A DNA stretch of 64,000 nucleotides from Luteimonas saliphila (GTDB taxonomy: Bacteria; Pseudomonadota; Gammaproteobacteria; Xanthomonadales; Xanthomonadaceae), in contig NZ_JAETWA010000048.1 in assembly GCF_016774335.1 (NCBI RefSeq), positions 143,137-207,136 of the forward strand, in the 5' to 3' direction. Of this stretch, positions 29,880 to 39,658 are shown in pieces. The translations under genes were made by a program, and so were the position numbers. A model generated the notes under the pieces. That model worked only from the letters and a program-made list of their open reading frames with translations. It made no database searches and was not told the origin of the DNA. Within the stretch, counting starts at the first letter, position 1. Each line of letters begins with the position of its first letter.

Positions 29880-30792
29880 TCACCGCTCCGACACGCGCTC
29901 CACGATCCACGCCACGATCGCATCGAACCGCTCCAGATCGAGCGCGTGCCCGCGGTCCACGCGGAGCTCGGTGATGAAGTCGCCGGCGACCCTGGCCACG
30001 ATCTGGTCGGCATCCCGCGAGTACTTGTCCTGGGTGCCCGACACGCCCATCGTCGGCCGGGGTCCGATGGCCGACAGCACGTCGTGCGTGTCGATCTGGC
30101 GTGCCAGCCCCGGCACGGCCTCGAACAGGGTGATCCCGGTACCCTCCCGGCGGCGCGTCTCGAAGCTGCACACGGCGCCGCTGATGCAGGCGAACCTGCA
30201 GCGTGCATCCAGCGCCGCGTAGTAGAGCGCGGTGTAGCCTCCGTAGGAGTGTCCCGCCGCCCACGCGTCGCTCGTCGATCCCGGTGGCCTGGAGCAACAC
30301 GCCCAGGGCCCGCTGGGCGTCGTCCAGGCATTTGCGCATCAGCAGGTCGCCATCGAGTAGGCGGTAGCTCATGGCGTTGTAGTGCTGGAGCCAGTCGTAA
30401 TGGTCCGGCTCCACGCCCTGCACCGCGCCGCGCCGATCCTCGAACGTGATGGCGTCGGGCGCCAGCACCGCGACGCCTCGACGGGCGAATGCCGGCCCGA
30501 ACGCCTGGAACGCGTCGCCACGTCGCCGGCGACCTCGCTCTTGCCGAAGTGGAACTCGCCGTTGTGCTGGTGGAAGACCACCACGCCGCCGCGCGTGTCG
30601 CGCCCCCCTCGGCGTGAACAGGAACGCCGGGATGCGGTCGCCTTCGAGGCCGCGGTATTCGATCCGTTGCCGGTCGTACCCGTCCGCTTCGTGAACGTCG
30701 CCGCGCTGGAACTCCACCGGAACCGGGTCCGCAAGTCCGAGGCGCGCCCGGAGCATCGTGGGAAGGTCGCTCATCACCTGGTAGCCCGCCAT
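29880..30792 (-). pseudogene. Alpha/beta hydrolase (dienelactone hydrolase/acetyl-xylan-esterase-like), three frameshifts
   Basis: A hydrolase of about 300 residues can be rebuilt from three frames. It starts MSDLPTMLRARLGLADPVPV (ATG 30774, or 30792). Frameshift 1, near 30607: one G too many in a run of six. Between the breaks GGVVVFHQHNGEFHFGKSEV is read. Frameshift 2, near 30520: one G too few. Frameshift 3, near 30255: two bases missing or one extra. Beyond it come GHSYGGYTALYYAA (nucleophile Ser), SGTQDKY (Asp) and RGHALD (His), so all three catalytic residues survive. An IS remnant abuts its 3' end. Decay by real mutation is likely; homopolymer sequencing errors could explain the first two breaks. 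Confidence 0.75.
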
Positions 30793-31017
30793 CGGGAGGT
30801 CACGTGCGCCGCCGCGGGGAGACCCGACAATTCATTCAAGCCCCATCCGTCCACCAGCTCGTTCAAAGATCTCGCCGCGGTGGAACCGGGCCCCAGGCAG
30901 CGACGGCCAAGCATTCGTTCGAGCCGATGCCACTTCGTGGCGCTGCTCGATACCGGCGGCAGCGCTCGATCAATCCGGTCTGGCCTTTCGAAAGCCTGCG
31001 AAGTGGCTGCATGCCCG

Positions 31018-32172
31018 CTAGCGCAGCAGCGCCTCCGCTGTCCACAGCATCGGCGCCTGACCGTGTTCGTCGCCGGTCAGGCGGGGTCGCTGGAAGTAGT
31101 AGTCTTCCTCGTCGCCCGCGTAGTCCGGACCTCGGGGGTGCGAGCCGGGTCGATAGGCCCACATGCTGACGTCGCGCAGTTCGCCCGCGGGCGTGAGTCG
31201 CGCAACGAGCGCCAGCCAGGCGATGCGGGCGACCGGGCCGTAGGCGTCCGGGTCGAGCCAGCCATTGCGGACGCCGGTGACCAGCGCATAGGCGAACATC
31301 GCGCTGCCGGACGTTTCCGGCCAGTTGCGCGGGTCGTCCGAATCGATGACCTGGCGCCACAGTCCGGTACCGTCGCCCACTGTGATCTGGTGCGCGCGCA
31401 GGCCCTGCATCATGCGCCCGTAGCCGGCGTGGATGGCCGCATGCCGAGGATGGCCGGCGGGCAGTTCGCGCAGCAGTTCCGTCATTCCGGCCGCGACCCA
31501 GCCGTTGCCCCGGGCCCAGCGGTGGCGGAAGTCGGGATGGTGGACGAACAGGCCGTCGTCCTGCTGCAACGCATCGAGATAGTCGACCATGGTGTCGGCG
31601 GCCAGGTCGAGATGGGCGCGGTCGCCCGAGACGCGCCAGGCCTGCACCTGCAACGCGGTGACCATGTACATGTCGTCGATCGCGTAGCGGGCATGCGCGT
31701 CGATCCGCATGCGCTGGTGGTCGGCGATGCGCAGGCCGTCGCGACGGGCGCCCGGGTCGTTGGCGAGCCGGGCGATCGCGAGCGGGACGATGCCGAACAC
31801 GTTCTCGTCCACATGCCCGGGGCCGGCGAGCAATGCCTCGTAGTCGTCGCGGTGGTCGGCGTAGCGGACGACGAGCGCCTGGAACCGGGCGCGGTCGTCC
31901 AGGGTCGCGGCGAGCACGAGCGCGCCGTACCAGGTACAGGCGATCTTGTAGTGACGCGGCTCCTCCGGCACGCGGGCCAGGAATCCGTCGACGATGCGCC
32001 GTCCGACTTCGTCCGGCGAGGCCGCGTACGGCCAGTCGCCGAGCCAGTCATCACCGCTGCGCGCGGCTGGCGGGTCGATTCCCTGCACCTCGGCTGCCCG
32101 GTGCGGCACGACGGCACAGGCGCCGAGCACGCACGCGAGCAACCCGCTGGCCAGCATGCGCGCCGGACTCAT
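31018..32172 (-). CDS. GH105/GH88-type unsaturated uronyl hydrolase, lipoprotein
   Basis: Alpha6/alpha6-barrel enzyme that hydrates unsaturated uronic acid at the non-reducing end of lyase products. The 384-residue protein starts with a lipoprotein signal (lipobox VLGAC at residue 19). Family marks: ENVFGIVPLAIARL, IDDMYMVTALQVQAWR with the catalytic Asp, FVHHPDFRHRWARGNGWVAA, and NWPETSGSAMFAYALVTG. It ends TAEALLR. Its presence suggests that the region can also deal with 4,5-unsaturated glucuronyl or galacturonyl oligosaccharides, although no polysaccharide lyase lies in this window. The preceding 225 bases up to the hydrolase pseudogene hold nothing I recognise. Confidence 0.87.
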   Translation of the reverse strand: MSPARMLASGLLACVLGACAVVPHRAAEVQGIDPPAARSGDDWLGDWPYAASPDEVGRRIVDGFLARVPEEPRHYKIACTWYGALVLAATLDDRARFQALVVRYADHRDDYEALLAGPGHVDENVFGIVPLAIARLANDPGARRDGLRIADHQRMRIDAHARYAIDDMYMVTALQVQAWRVSGDRAHLDLAADTMVDYLDALQQDDGLFVHHPDFRHRWARGNGWVAAGMTELLRELPAGHPRHAAIHAGYGRMMQGLRAHQITVGDGTGLWRQVIDSDDPRNWPETSGSAMFAYALVTGVRNGWLDPDAYGPVARIAWLALVARLTPAGELRDVSMWAYRPGSHPRGPDYAGDEEDYYFQRPRLTGDEHGQAPMLWTAEALLR

Positions 32173-32300
32173 GCGACGTGCCGCCTGCCGGAGCCCGGAT
32201 CGATCCAGATCACGTTGGCCGCGACCAGGCCTGCACCGACTCGATCAAGGCCATGCGCGTGAGCGACGGAAGTGGCAAGGGGAGGGCCTTGCAGGGAGGG

Positions 32301-33449
32301 TCAACGGCCGCCCGGCACCGCGAGCACCGCCTCCAGCGCCGGCTTCGGCTGGCCCTGGCGGTCGAACAGCAGGGTGTAGTTGGTGCGGTCCGGGATCGGG
32401 TAGCCGTTCTTCCACGACATGCCGTCCTCCACGCCCCACACGGCGACCCGGTGCAGCTTGTCGCGGCGGCCATGGAAGATGCGGAATAGCTCGGCGTAGC
32501 GATCGGCGAGCTGGCGCTGCACCTCGTCGGGCAGGCCGTCGCGATAGGGGTCGAGGAAGGCCTTGAACTCGGACAGCTGGAACTGCGGGTGCATCATGCC
32601 CTTGCCGATGATCTGGCCTTCCTTCGTCAGTGGGAGCACGTCGACGTCGAGTTCGGTGACCATCACCTTGACCCCGAGCGCGGCGTAGGCGTCGATCGCG
32701 GCCTCGATGTGGGCGGTGGATGGATAGTTGAGGCCCCAGTGGCCCTGGATGCCGATGCCGTCGATGCGGATTCCCGCGGCCTGCAGCATCCTCACCATGC
32801 GCACGATGCCGTCGCGCTTCTCCGGGCGCCAGGCGTTGAAGTCGTTGTAGTAGAGGGCCGCGTCGGGAGCGGCCTCGCTGGCGAAACGGAACGCGTCGCG
32901 CACCAGCGCGTCGCCGTCGCCGCCGTAGGCGCGGGTCCACTGCGTGTCGCGATACTTGCCGTCTTCACCCATCACTTCGTTGACCACGTCCCAGGCCTGG
33001 ACCTTGCCCGCGTAGCGGCCGGCCACCACGTGGATGTACTCGCGCATGCGCTCGCGCATCGTGGCCGGATCGGCCGGCGCGCCGTCGTCGCCCTGGAAGA
33101 ACCAGGCCGGCGTCTGGTTGTGCCAGACCAGTGTGTGGCCCACCAGGAACATTTCTTGTTTGCGGCCGAACTCGACGAAGGCGTCGGCGCCGGAAAAATC
33201 CCACTTGCCTGGCTCGGGATGCAGCACCTCGGCCTTCATCACGTTCTCGGCGGTGATGGAGTTGAAATGCAGGGGCACCAGCGCCTGCGCGCGCGCGTCG
33301 CGGCCCGAGACGATCTCGTCGTTGACCGCGGTGCCGATCAGGAAGGCGTCGGTGTAGGCGTCCTTGAGCGTCGCGGTCGGAGCGCTGGCGAAGGCACTGC
33401 CACAGGCGAACGCGAGGGCGACGACCAGGGCGGTGCGGTGGCGGGTCAT
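32301..33449 (-). CDS. Endo-1,4-beta-xylanase, glycoside hydrolase family 10
   Basis: Cuts the xylan main chain or longer xylo-oligosaccharides. The 382-residue single-domain enzyme has a signal peptide (cleavage near GSAFA-SAPT). The acid/base Glu is at about residue 158 in WDVVNEVM and the nucleophile Glu at about 266 in VMVTELDVDV. HFNSITAENVMKAEVLHPEP and VGHTLVWHNQTPAWFF are typical GH10 blocks. There is no carbohydrate-binding module, as in periplasmic or short secreted xylanases. The ATG at 33449 is preceded by GAGGAGTCCCGTC. Neighbours uxaC and GH115 read in the same direction. Confidence 0.95.
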   Translation of the reverse strand: MTRHRTALVVALAFACGSAFASAPTATLKDAYTDAFLIGTAVNDEIVSGRDARAQALVPLHFNSITAENVMKAEVLHPEPGKWDFSGADAFVEFGRKQEMFLVGHTLVWHNQTPAWFFQGDDGAPADPATMRERMREYIHVVAGRYAGKVQAWDVVNEVMGEDGKYRDTQWTRAYGGDGDALVRDAFRFASEAAPDAALYYNDFNAWRPEKRDGIVRMVRMLQAAGIRIDGIGIQGHWGLNYPSTAHIEAAIDAYAALGVKVMVTELDVDVLPLTKEGQIIGKGMMHPQFQLSEFKAFLDPYRDGLPDEVQRQLADRYAELFRIFHGRRDKLHRVAVWGVEDGMSWKNGYPIPDRTNYTLLFDRQGQPKPALEAVLAVPGGR

Positions 33450-33593
33450 GACGGGACTCCTCGATGTTCGTCGTCCGGCAGCCGCTGCGCGACCGCCGAT
33501 GGCTCGATCCTGGGATGAAGGCATGCTGGCCGGGCAGGGGCCCGGAGCGCGCGATCGCATGCGTAAGGCGGCCACTCCTGGCACTCGGCGCGC

Positions 33594-33619
33594 GGTCGCG
33601 GCTGAAGCCGCTCCTACGG
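33594..33619. repeat. REP-like palindrome (GTAGGAGCGGCTTCAGCCGC type)
   Basis: On the minus strand the sequence reads CCGTAGGAGCGGCTTCAGCC followed by GCGACC, with the stem GCGGCT/AGCCGC at 33598-33611. This short palindromic unit is widespread between genes in Xanthomonadaceae and Pseudomonas. It lies in the 194-base gap between uxaC and the xylanase gene, which also holds the xylanase promoter or leader. Confidence 0.75.
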
Positions 33620-33643
33620 AGGCCGAAGAGGTTCTGCCGCGGC

Positions 33644-35068
33644 TCACAGGCGGTAGGCTTCCCTGGGCAGGCGATAGGCGAGGTCGATGGCGACCTCCGC
33701 GGCCTCGTCCTCGTCGATGCGGTGTTCGGCGACGAGCTTGGCCAGCACCGCGCAATCGATGCGGCGGGCCACGTCGTGGCGCGCGGGAATCGAGAGGAAG
33801 GCGCGGGTGTCGTCGTTGAAGCCGATGGTGTTGTAGAAGCCGGCGCTGGCGAGGGTCTGTTCGCGAAAGCGCCACATGCCCTCGGGCGCGTCGTGGAACC
33901 ACCACGCGGGGCCGAGGAACAGGCACGGCCAGTGGCCGGCGAGCGGCGCGAGTTCGCGCGCGTAGGCGCTCTCGTCGAGCGTGAACAGGATCAGCCGGAA
34001 CGCAGGCTCGTTGCCGAAGCGGTCGAGCAGCGGCTTGAGCGCGTGGACGTAGTCGGTGCGCATCGGGATGTCGGCACCCTTGTCGCGGCCGTAACGCTCG
34101 AACAGGGCGCGGTTGTGGTTGCGGAAGCAGCCGGGGTGGATCTGCATCACAAGGCCGTCGTCGAGGCTCATCGCCGCCATCTCGGTCAGCATCTGGCCGC
34201 GGAACGCCTCCGCATCCTGCGGCGTGAACTTGCCGGTGACGATCCGGGCGAACAGCGCACGCGCCTGCGCGGGCGGCAGGTCGGCGGTGGTACAACTCGG
34301 GTGGCCATGGTCGGTGGAGGTGGCGCCCATCGCGGCGAAGAACGCGCGGCGCTGGCGGTGCGCGCGCAGGTAGCCGTCCCAGTCGTAGACGTTCTCGCCG
34401 GTGATCTCGCCGAAGCGCTCCAAGGCCGACGGGAATTGTTCGTGCTCCGGATCGATCACCGGGTCCGGACGGTATGCGGTGAGGACCCGGCCGCGCCAGC
34501 CGCTGTCGCGGATCGCCCGGTGGTGGACGAGCGGATCGAGCGGCGACTCGGTGGTGGCGATGACCTCGATGTCGAAGCGTTCGAACAGCGCGCGCGGACG
34601 GTACGCGTCGGTCTGCAGCGCGTCGGTGATGGTGTCGTAGTAGTGGTCGGCGCTGTCGGCGCCCAGGCGCGTCCGCAGCCCGAACACCTCGTGGAAGACA
34701 TGGTCGAGCCACATCGACGAAGGAGTCCCGCGGAACAGGTGCACGTTGCGCGCGAACAGGCGCCAGGCCTCGCGCGGATCGACCTCTGCACGCGAACCGT
34801 CCGCGCGCGGGATGCCCAAGGCATCGAGTCCGATGCCCTGGCTGTAGAGCATGCGGAAGATGTAGTGGTCCGGCACCAGCAGCAGCTCGGTGGCATTGGC
34901 GAACGGCGCGTCCCCCGCCCACCACGATGGATCGGTGTGGCCGTGCGGGCTGACGATCGGCAGCCCGCCCACCTGCGCATGCAGCCGACGCGCGATCTCG
35001 CGCTGCGTCGGATCGGACGGGAACAGGCGGTCGTCGTGCAGGACCAGGGGTTTGGCGGCGGGGTTCAT
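33644..35068 (-). CDS. uxaC: Glucuronate (uronate) isomerase
   Basis: Converts D-glucuronate to D-fructuronate (and galacturonate to tagaturonate), first step of hexuronate breakdown; cytoplasmic. The 474-residue protein from ATG 35068 has the amidohydrolase-like UxaC motifs: PIVSPHGHTDPSWWAGD (metal HxH), DHYIFRMLYSQGI, EVIATTESPLDPLVHHRA, and QIHPGCFRNHN. The C-terminus contains FLGPAWWFHDAPEGMWRFRE and GFNDDTRAFLSIPARHDVAR. Product is used by UxuB and ManD encoded 16-22 kb away in the same region. The gene lies between GH115 and GH10 genes in one orientation. Confidence 0.96.
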   Translation of the reverse strand: MNPAAKPLVLHDDRLFPSDPTQREIARRLHAQVGGLPIVSPHGHTDPSWWAGDAPFANATELLLVPDHYIFRMLYSQGIGLDALGIPRADGSRAEVDPREAWRLFARNVHLFRGTPSSMWLDHVFHEVFGLRTRLGADSADHYYDTITDALQTDAYRPRALFERFDIEVIATTESPLDPLVHHRAIRDSGWRGRVLTAYRPDPVIDPEHEQFPSALERFGEITGENVYDWDGYLRAHRQRRAFFAAMGATSTDHGHPSCTTADLPPAQARALFARIVTGKFTPQDAEAFRGQMLTEMAAMSLDDGLVMQIHPGCFRNHNRALFERYGRDKGADIPMRTDYVHALKPLLDRFGNEPAFRLILFTLDESAYARELAPLAGHWPCLFLGPAWWFHDAPEGMWRFREQTLASAGFYNTIGFNDDTRAFLSIPARHDVARRIDCAVLAKLVAEHRIDEDEAAEVAIDLAYRLPREAYRL

Positions 35069-35150
35069 GGGGTGGGACGGGTTCCGTGCTCGGTGGGGTG
35101 GATCGGGCGTACATCCTGACGCGCGGGGCAGGGGCGGGTGATGGACGGCA

Positions 35151-38021
35151 TCAGCGTGTCTTGCTCCCGATCGGCCCCATCGTTCCGCGCGGGCGCGGAT
35201 CGGTGACGACCTCGATTCGCTGGAACACGAGTCCCGGGTCCACGGGCCAGAGTCTGAGGGTGGAGGCACCTGCGGGCACCGCGTGGCGCGAACTGGCGAT
35301 ATGGGAATAATCGATCACCGTACGTTCCCACGCCTGGAAATCACGGTCGCCTGGGGTCGGATCCAGCCTCATCGTGACCACCTGAGGGGCTTCGTCGCCG
35401 ATCGACACCGCGTAGCGCAGGCCACCGCGGTTGCGGATGTCCAGGGTCGGTGCCAGCACCACGCGCACTTCGACCTCGCCACCGGCATCGAGCACCAGCG
35501 GATACTCCAGCCGCGCGCCCTCGCCGCCGGACTCCAGGGCCGTGCCGACCGCCGGCCAGACGGTCATGCCCGACCGCGTGCGCCCGAGGTTGGGGATCTC
35601 CTGCCACTGCCCACCCGGCGGCGGCACGGCCCGGGCGTGCTGCGCCGCCTCGATCGCGACCACGCCGTCGCCCTCCACGAAGCCGCGCGCGCCACGATGC
35701 GCCGGCGGCTTGCGCACCGGCACCTGCACGTAGACCTCGGTGCGATCGCTGCCGCGGATGGCCACGACCGCCTCGTGTTCGCCTTCCGGCAGCTTCGACC
35801 AGTCGACCGACAGCGACAGCGGCTGCGCGTCGTCGACTTCGCCCTGCGCCGGCGCGACCTTCAGCCAGGGCTGCGACGACTTCGCGGTGAATTCAACGGG
35901 CTCGCGCCCGCCGTTGAAGACCACCACCGCGCGCGAGGGCGCGCCGACCGGATCGAGCAACGGCAGCCGCGGCGCGGTGGCCGGCTGCGGCCAGCGCCGC
36001 GCGTCGCCCTCGATCGCCACGCCGGTCACGCCGCGCGTGGGCACGTCCACGCGCGCCAGCGCCGGCAGGATGTTGCGCTCGGGCTGCTGCCAGTGGGTGT
36101 AGCCGATGCGCACCTGCGACATCATGTGGATCCACTTGCCGCCGGCGATCTCGCGTTCGTACACGCGCTGCAGCTGTGCATCGCGCTCGAACAGCCGCTT
36201 CGCCTCGTCGGCCCAGCGGTTCGCCGATGCGCGGCCCTGCGCCGCGTACAGCCGGTTGCGCGCAACCGCCACGTACAGCCGGTTGAGATTGGCGCTGGCC
36301 AACGCCGGATACTCGACCAGTTGCACGAACGCATCGCGGTGGCTGGCGGGCAGGCGCTTCGCAAGCGCAAGGGTGCGCGCTTCGAGCGCGTCCCAGTCGC
36401 CGATCACGCGATCGGCTTCACCATCGTGCAGCAGGCTCCACGTATCCGCATCGAGCAGCTCCGGCTTGCGCCGCGCGTTGTACTGCGTGTACCGGGTGAC
36501 GATCTCGCCGATCTCGCGCGCATGTGCGGCTCCGAACTGCTCGGCCGCCCATGCCGCCGGGTAACCGGAGATCCATGCCAGGTCGGCAGCGTCCGGATCC
36601 CAGGCCTGGTCGAGGAAGGCGCTGATCGGCAGTTCCATCGGCTTGATGTCGCCGACGTTGACGATCCACAGCCGATCCACGCCGTGCGCCCACGCGAGGC
36701 GCATCTGCTCCCAGGCGCGCTCGACCTGGGTGGTGTTGAGCCACTTGTAGTTGCGCGGGCCGCCGACGTAGTCGAAGTGGTAGTAGACGCCGTAGCCGCC
36801 GGGTCGCTGCGAGCCGGGATCGGGCAGGCGGCGGATATTGCCCCAGTTGTCGTCGGCGAACAGCAGGGTCACGTCGTCGGGCACGCGCATGCCCTGGTCG
36901 AAGTAGTCCTGCACTTCCTTGTACAGCGCCCACACCTGCGGTGTCTCCTCGGCGGGCTTTCCGGTGACTTCGGCGATGATCCGGCGCTGGTCGGCGACGA
37001 TGCGCTCAAGCAGGGCGGTGGCGGTGCCTTCGGTCATCGCCTCGTCGCCATCGCCACGCATGCCCAGCGTGACCACGGCCTCGCGACCCTGCAGGCGCTC
37101 GATGCCGCCGCGCCAGAACTGCTGCAGCGTCTCCGCGTTGCGGGTGTAGTCCCACGGTCCCTTGCCGTAGCGCGACCATTCGTCGTGCGCGCGCATCATC
37201 GGCTCGTGATGGCTGGTGGCGATCACCACGCCGTACGCGTCGGCCAGCTCGGCGTTGCGCGGATCGTCGTCGTAGAACGCGCGCGGCTGCCACATCGCCG
37301 GCCACAGGTAATTGGCCTTGTGCCGCAGGATCAGCTGGTACACGCGCTCGTAGAAGCGGTGGTTGGTGCCGCCGAAGGTTTCGCGGCTCCATCCGCCGAG
37401 CGCGGGTTCCTCGTCGTTGATGAAGATGCCGCGGTACTTCACCTTCGGCGCATCGACGAGACGGCCAGGTGCGACATGCAGCGTGGCGCGCCTCGGCGGC
37501 GGCACGTCCGCCCACCAGGTCCAGGGCGAAACGCCGATGCGGCGCGAGAGTTCGTACAGCCCGAACGCGGTGCCGCGGCGGTCGGCACCGACCACCAGCA
37601 GCGCGCGCTCGATGCCGGGCTCGGGCGCGTCGACCACCTGCAGCAGGTGGCCTTCCCAGACGCCGGCCACGCCAGCGGTATCGATGCCGCGCTCGCGCAC
37701 GATGCGGTCGATGCGCGCGCTGCGGCCGAGGGTGCCGGCGATGATCGCGGTGCGCGTTGCGCCCGCGGGTGCGGTGCCGCCGGACACTGCCGCCAGATCC
37801 CCGCGCAGCGCGTCGGCGGCGCGGTGCACGGCGGTGAAGTCGGCCTCATCGACCAGGACCGGGACCGGCGTGCCGCGCTCGATCAGAGCCAGCGCACCCC
37901 GGCCCGGCGCTTCGCACACGGCTGCGGGCGCGCGGCAGTCAGGCGCGGCCAGCGTGGCGCCGGGGGCGGCAGCGAGCAGTGGGACCAGCGCAGCGATCAG
38001 GAGGAAGGATGGGACTCTCAT
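35151..38021 (-). CDS. agu115: Alpha-glucuronidase, glycoside hydrolase family 115
   Basis: Removes 4-O-methyl-glucuronic acid from internal as well as terminal residues of glucuronoxylan, which complements GH67. The 956-residue length is normal for the five-domain GH115 fold. A signal peptide ends near GATLA-APD. Family blocks include PKVKYRGIFINDEEPALGGW, YPANYLWPAMW-like KANYLWPAMWQPRAFYDDDP, VTLGMRGDGDEAMTEGT, LLFADDNWGNIRRLP, and YGVYYHFDYVGGPRNYKWLN. The C-terminal beta domain ends VFQRIEVVTDPRP. The start ATG at 38021 is chosen because it begins the signal peptide. It lies 80 bases downstream of the exuT stop and probably shares its transcript. Confidence 0.93.
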   Translation of the reverse strand: MRVPSFLLIAALVPLLAAAPGATLAAPDCRAPAAVCEAPGRGALALIERGTPVPVLVDEADFTAVHRAADALRGDLAAVSGGTAPAGATRTAIIAGTLGRSARIDRIVRERGIDTAGVAGVWEGHLLQVVDAPEPGIERALLVVGADRRGTAFGLYELSRRIGVSPWTWWADVPPPRRATLHVAPGRLVDAPKVKYRGIFINDEEPALGGWSRETFGGTNHRFYERVYQLILRHKANYLWPAMWQPRAFYDDDPRNAELADAYGVVIATSHHEPMMRAHDEWSRYGKGPWDYTRNAETLQQFWRGGIERLQGREAVVTLGMRGDGDEAMTEGTATALLERIVADQRRIIAEVTGKPAEETPQVWALYKEVQDYFDQGMRVPDDVTLLFADDNWGNIRRLPDPGSQRPGGYGVYYHFDYVGGPRNYKWLNTTQVERAWEQMRLAWAHGVDRLWIVNVGDIKPMELPISAFLDQAWDPDAADLAWISGYPAAWAAEQFGAAHAREIGEIVTRYTQYNARRKPELLDADTWSLLHDGEADRVIGDWDALEARTLALAKRLPASHRDAFVQLVEYPALASANLNRLYVAVARNRLYAAQGRASANRWADEAKRLFERDAQLQRVYEREIAGGKWIHMMSQVRIGYTHWQQPERNILPALARVDVPTRGVTGVAIEGDARRWPQPATAPRLPLLDPVGAPSRAVVVFNGGREPVEFTAKSSQPWLKVAPAQGEVDDAQPLSLSVDWSKLPEGEHEAVVAIRGSDRTEVYVQVPVRKPPAHRGARGFVEGDGVVAIEAAQHARAVPPPGGQWQEIPNLGRTRSGMTVWPAVGTALESGGEGARLEYPLVLDAGGEVEVRVVLAPTLDIRNRGGLRYAVSIGDEAPQVVTMRLDPTPGDRDFQAWERTVIDYSHIASSRHAVPAGASTLRLWPVDPGLVFQRIEVVTDPRPRGTMGPIGSKTR

Positions 38022-38101
38022 GCAGCAGTTGTCCTCATGGAAGTCGCGAAGCGACAGCGACTGCGACGGTTTGCCGTGGACACGGGCCGATGGCCTCAGC
38101 T

Positions 38102-39421
38102 TCAGGTTCGCGCCCGGGCCGGCACGTTGAGCTGCGCCGGCTCGAGCCGCGGCGCGAGCACGTGGATGAGCAGCAGCGCGGCCAGGTAGGCGAAGCCGGC
38201 CATCAGGAACATCGCCGCGTAGCTGCCGGTGTGCTGGCGCAGCCAGCCGGCGCCGAGGTTCATGAAGAAGCCGCCCATCGCCCCGGCGAAGCCGCCGATG
38301 CCGACCACCGAGGCGACCGCGGCCCGCGGGAACATGTCGGAGGTCAGGGTGAACAGGTTGGCCGAGAAGCCCTGGTGCGCGGCCGCGGCCAGGCCGATCA
38401 GCCAGACCGCGACCCACTGGCCTTCGACGTGCGGCGCGAACACCACCGGAAGGATGCACAGCGCGCAGATCAGCATCGCGGTCTTTCGTGCGCCGTTCGC
38501 GCTCCAGCCGCGCTTCATCAGGAACGAACTGAACCAGCCGCCGCCCACCGAGCCCACATCCGCCAGCAGGAAGACGGTGACCATCGGCAATCCGATCGTG
38601 CGCAGGTCCACGCCGAAGCGGTCGGCCATGAACATCGGGAACCAGAACAGGTAGAACCACCAGACCGAGTCGCTGAGGAACTTGCCACCGGTGAACGCCC
38701 AGGTCTGGCGGAAGCGGAGCAGCCGGAACCAGGAGACCTTCCCCGGCGGATCGGGCGGATCGCTCTCGATCAGCGCGAGTTCGCCCGCCGACACCTTCGG
38801 ATGCTCTGCGGGACGACGATAGACGGGCAGCCAGAACGCCAGCCACACCAGTCCCGCCAGTCCCGTGACCACGAATGCGGTGCGCCAGCCCCAGGTCAGC
38901 GCCAGCCACGGCACCACCAGGGGAGCGACGATCGCGCCGATGTTGGATCCGGCGTTGAAGACACCGGTGGCAAAGGCGCGCTCGCGTTTGGGAAACCACT
39001 CGGCGACGGTCTTCACCGCGGCCGGAAAGTTGCCCGACTCGCCGAGTCCGAGCGCGAAGCGCGCGATGCTGAAACCGACCACCGACCTGGCCAACGCGTG
39101 TGCGGCCGCTGCCAGCGACCACACGGTGAGATACACGCTGTATCCCACGCGGGTGCCGACGCGGTCGATGAACCAGCCGGCGAACAGGAAGCCGATGGCA
39201 TAGGCGAGCGTGAACGATGCGCTGATCACGCCGTAGTGCTGCTCGCTCCATCCGAACTCGGCGACGAGCGTCGGCGCGAGAACGCCGAGCACGGCCCGGT
39301 CGACGTAATTGATCGTGGTGGCGAAGAAGAGCAGGGCGCAGATCACCCACCGGTAGCTGCTGATCCTGGCGCCCGTCGGGACGTGGGAAGCGACGACGTT
39401 GCTCATGCCGGGCGTCTCCAT
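38102..39421 (-). CDS. exuT: Hexuronate MFS transporter, ExuT type
   Basis: Inner-membrane H+ symporter for glucuronate and galacturonate, 439 residues and 12 predicted helices. Family marks: FFATTINYVDRAVLGVLAPT in helix 1, the MFS loop GWFIDRVGTRVGY, GLGESGNFPAAVKTVAEWFP (a phthalate/hexuronate-permease signature), and SDSVWWFYLFWFPMFM. It may start at 39421 or at a second Met 15 bases later (MSNVVASH). A perfect xyl-box lies 74 bases upstream, so uronate import seems to be under XylR. GH115, uxaC, GH10 and GH105 follow in the same direction and may depend on this promoter. Confidence 0.92.
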   Translation of the reverse strand: METPGMSNVVASHVPTGARISSYRWVICALLFFATTINYVDRAVLGVLAPTLVAEFGWSEQHYGVISASFTLAYAIGFLFAGWFIDRVGTRVGYSVYLTVWSLAAAAHALARSVVGFSIARFALGLGESGNFPAAVKTVAEWFPKRERAFATGVFNAGSNIGAIVAPLVVPWLALTWGWRTAFVVTGLAGLVWLAFWLPVYRRPAEHPKVSAGELALIESDPPDPPGKVSWFRLLRFRQTWAFTGGKFLSDSVWWFYLFWFPMFMADRFGVDLRTIGLPMVTVFLLADVGSVGGGWFSSFLMKRGWSANGARKTAMLICALCILPVVFAPHVEGQWVAVWLIGLAAAAHQGFSANLFTLTSDMFPRAAVASVVGIGGFAGAMGGFFMNLGAGWLRQHTGSYAAMFLMAGFAYLAALLLIHVLAPRLEPAQLNVPARART

Positions 39422-39494
39422 GCGGCCGCCGCAGCGAGGGCGCCCGTCGGACCAGTGCGCACTGCTGACATATCGCTCTCCCCATGCGATTTCG

Positions 39495-39508
39495 TGATAG
39501 CGCTATCA
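39495..39508. promoter_or_regulatory. Perfect palindromic xyl-box at exuT
   Basis: TGATAGCGCTATCA is a perfect 14-base palindrome with the xyl-box core TAGCGCTA. It ends 74 bases upstream of the exuT start and lies on the exuT side of the 373-base divergent gap 39422-39794. Confidence 0.85.
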
Positions 39509-39658
39509 GTAACACATTCGACGGCACGCGGGCCACAGGCGTGGATAAAGCACGCGCACGCGGTGCGTTCTGCGACAACGCTGTCGTCATGCAGTACGTC
39601 CCAGCGGGGGTCGGCGCGTCGAACGACGATGCTGCGACGCAGCGTGTAGTCGCCAACT

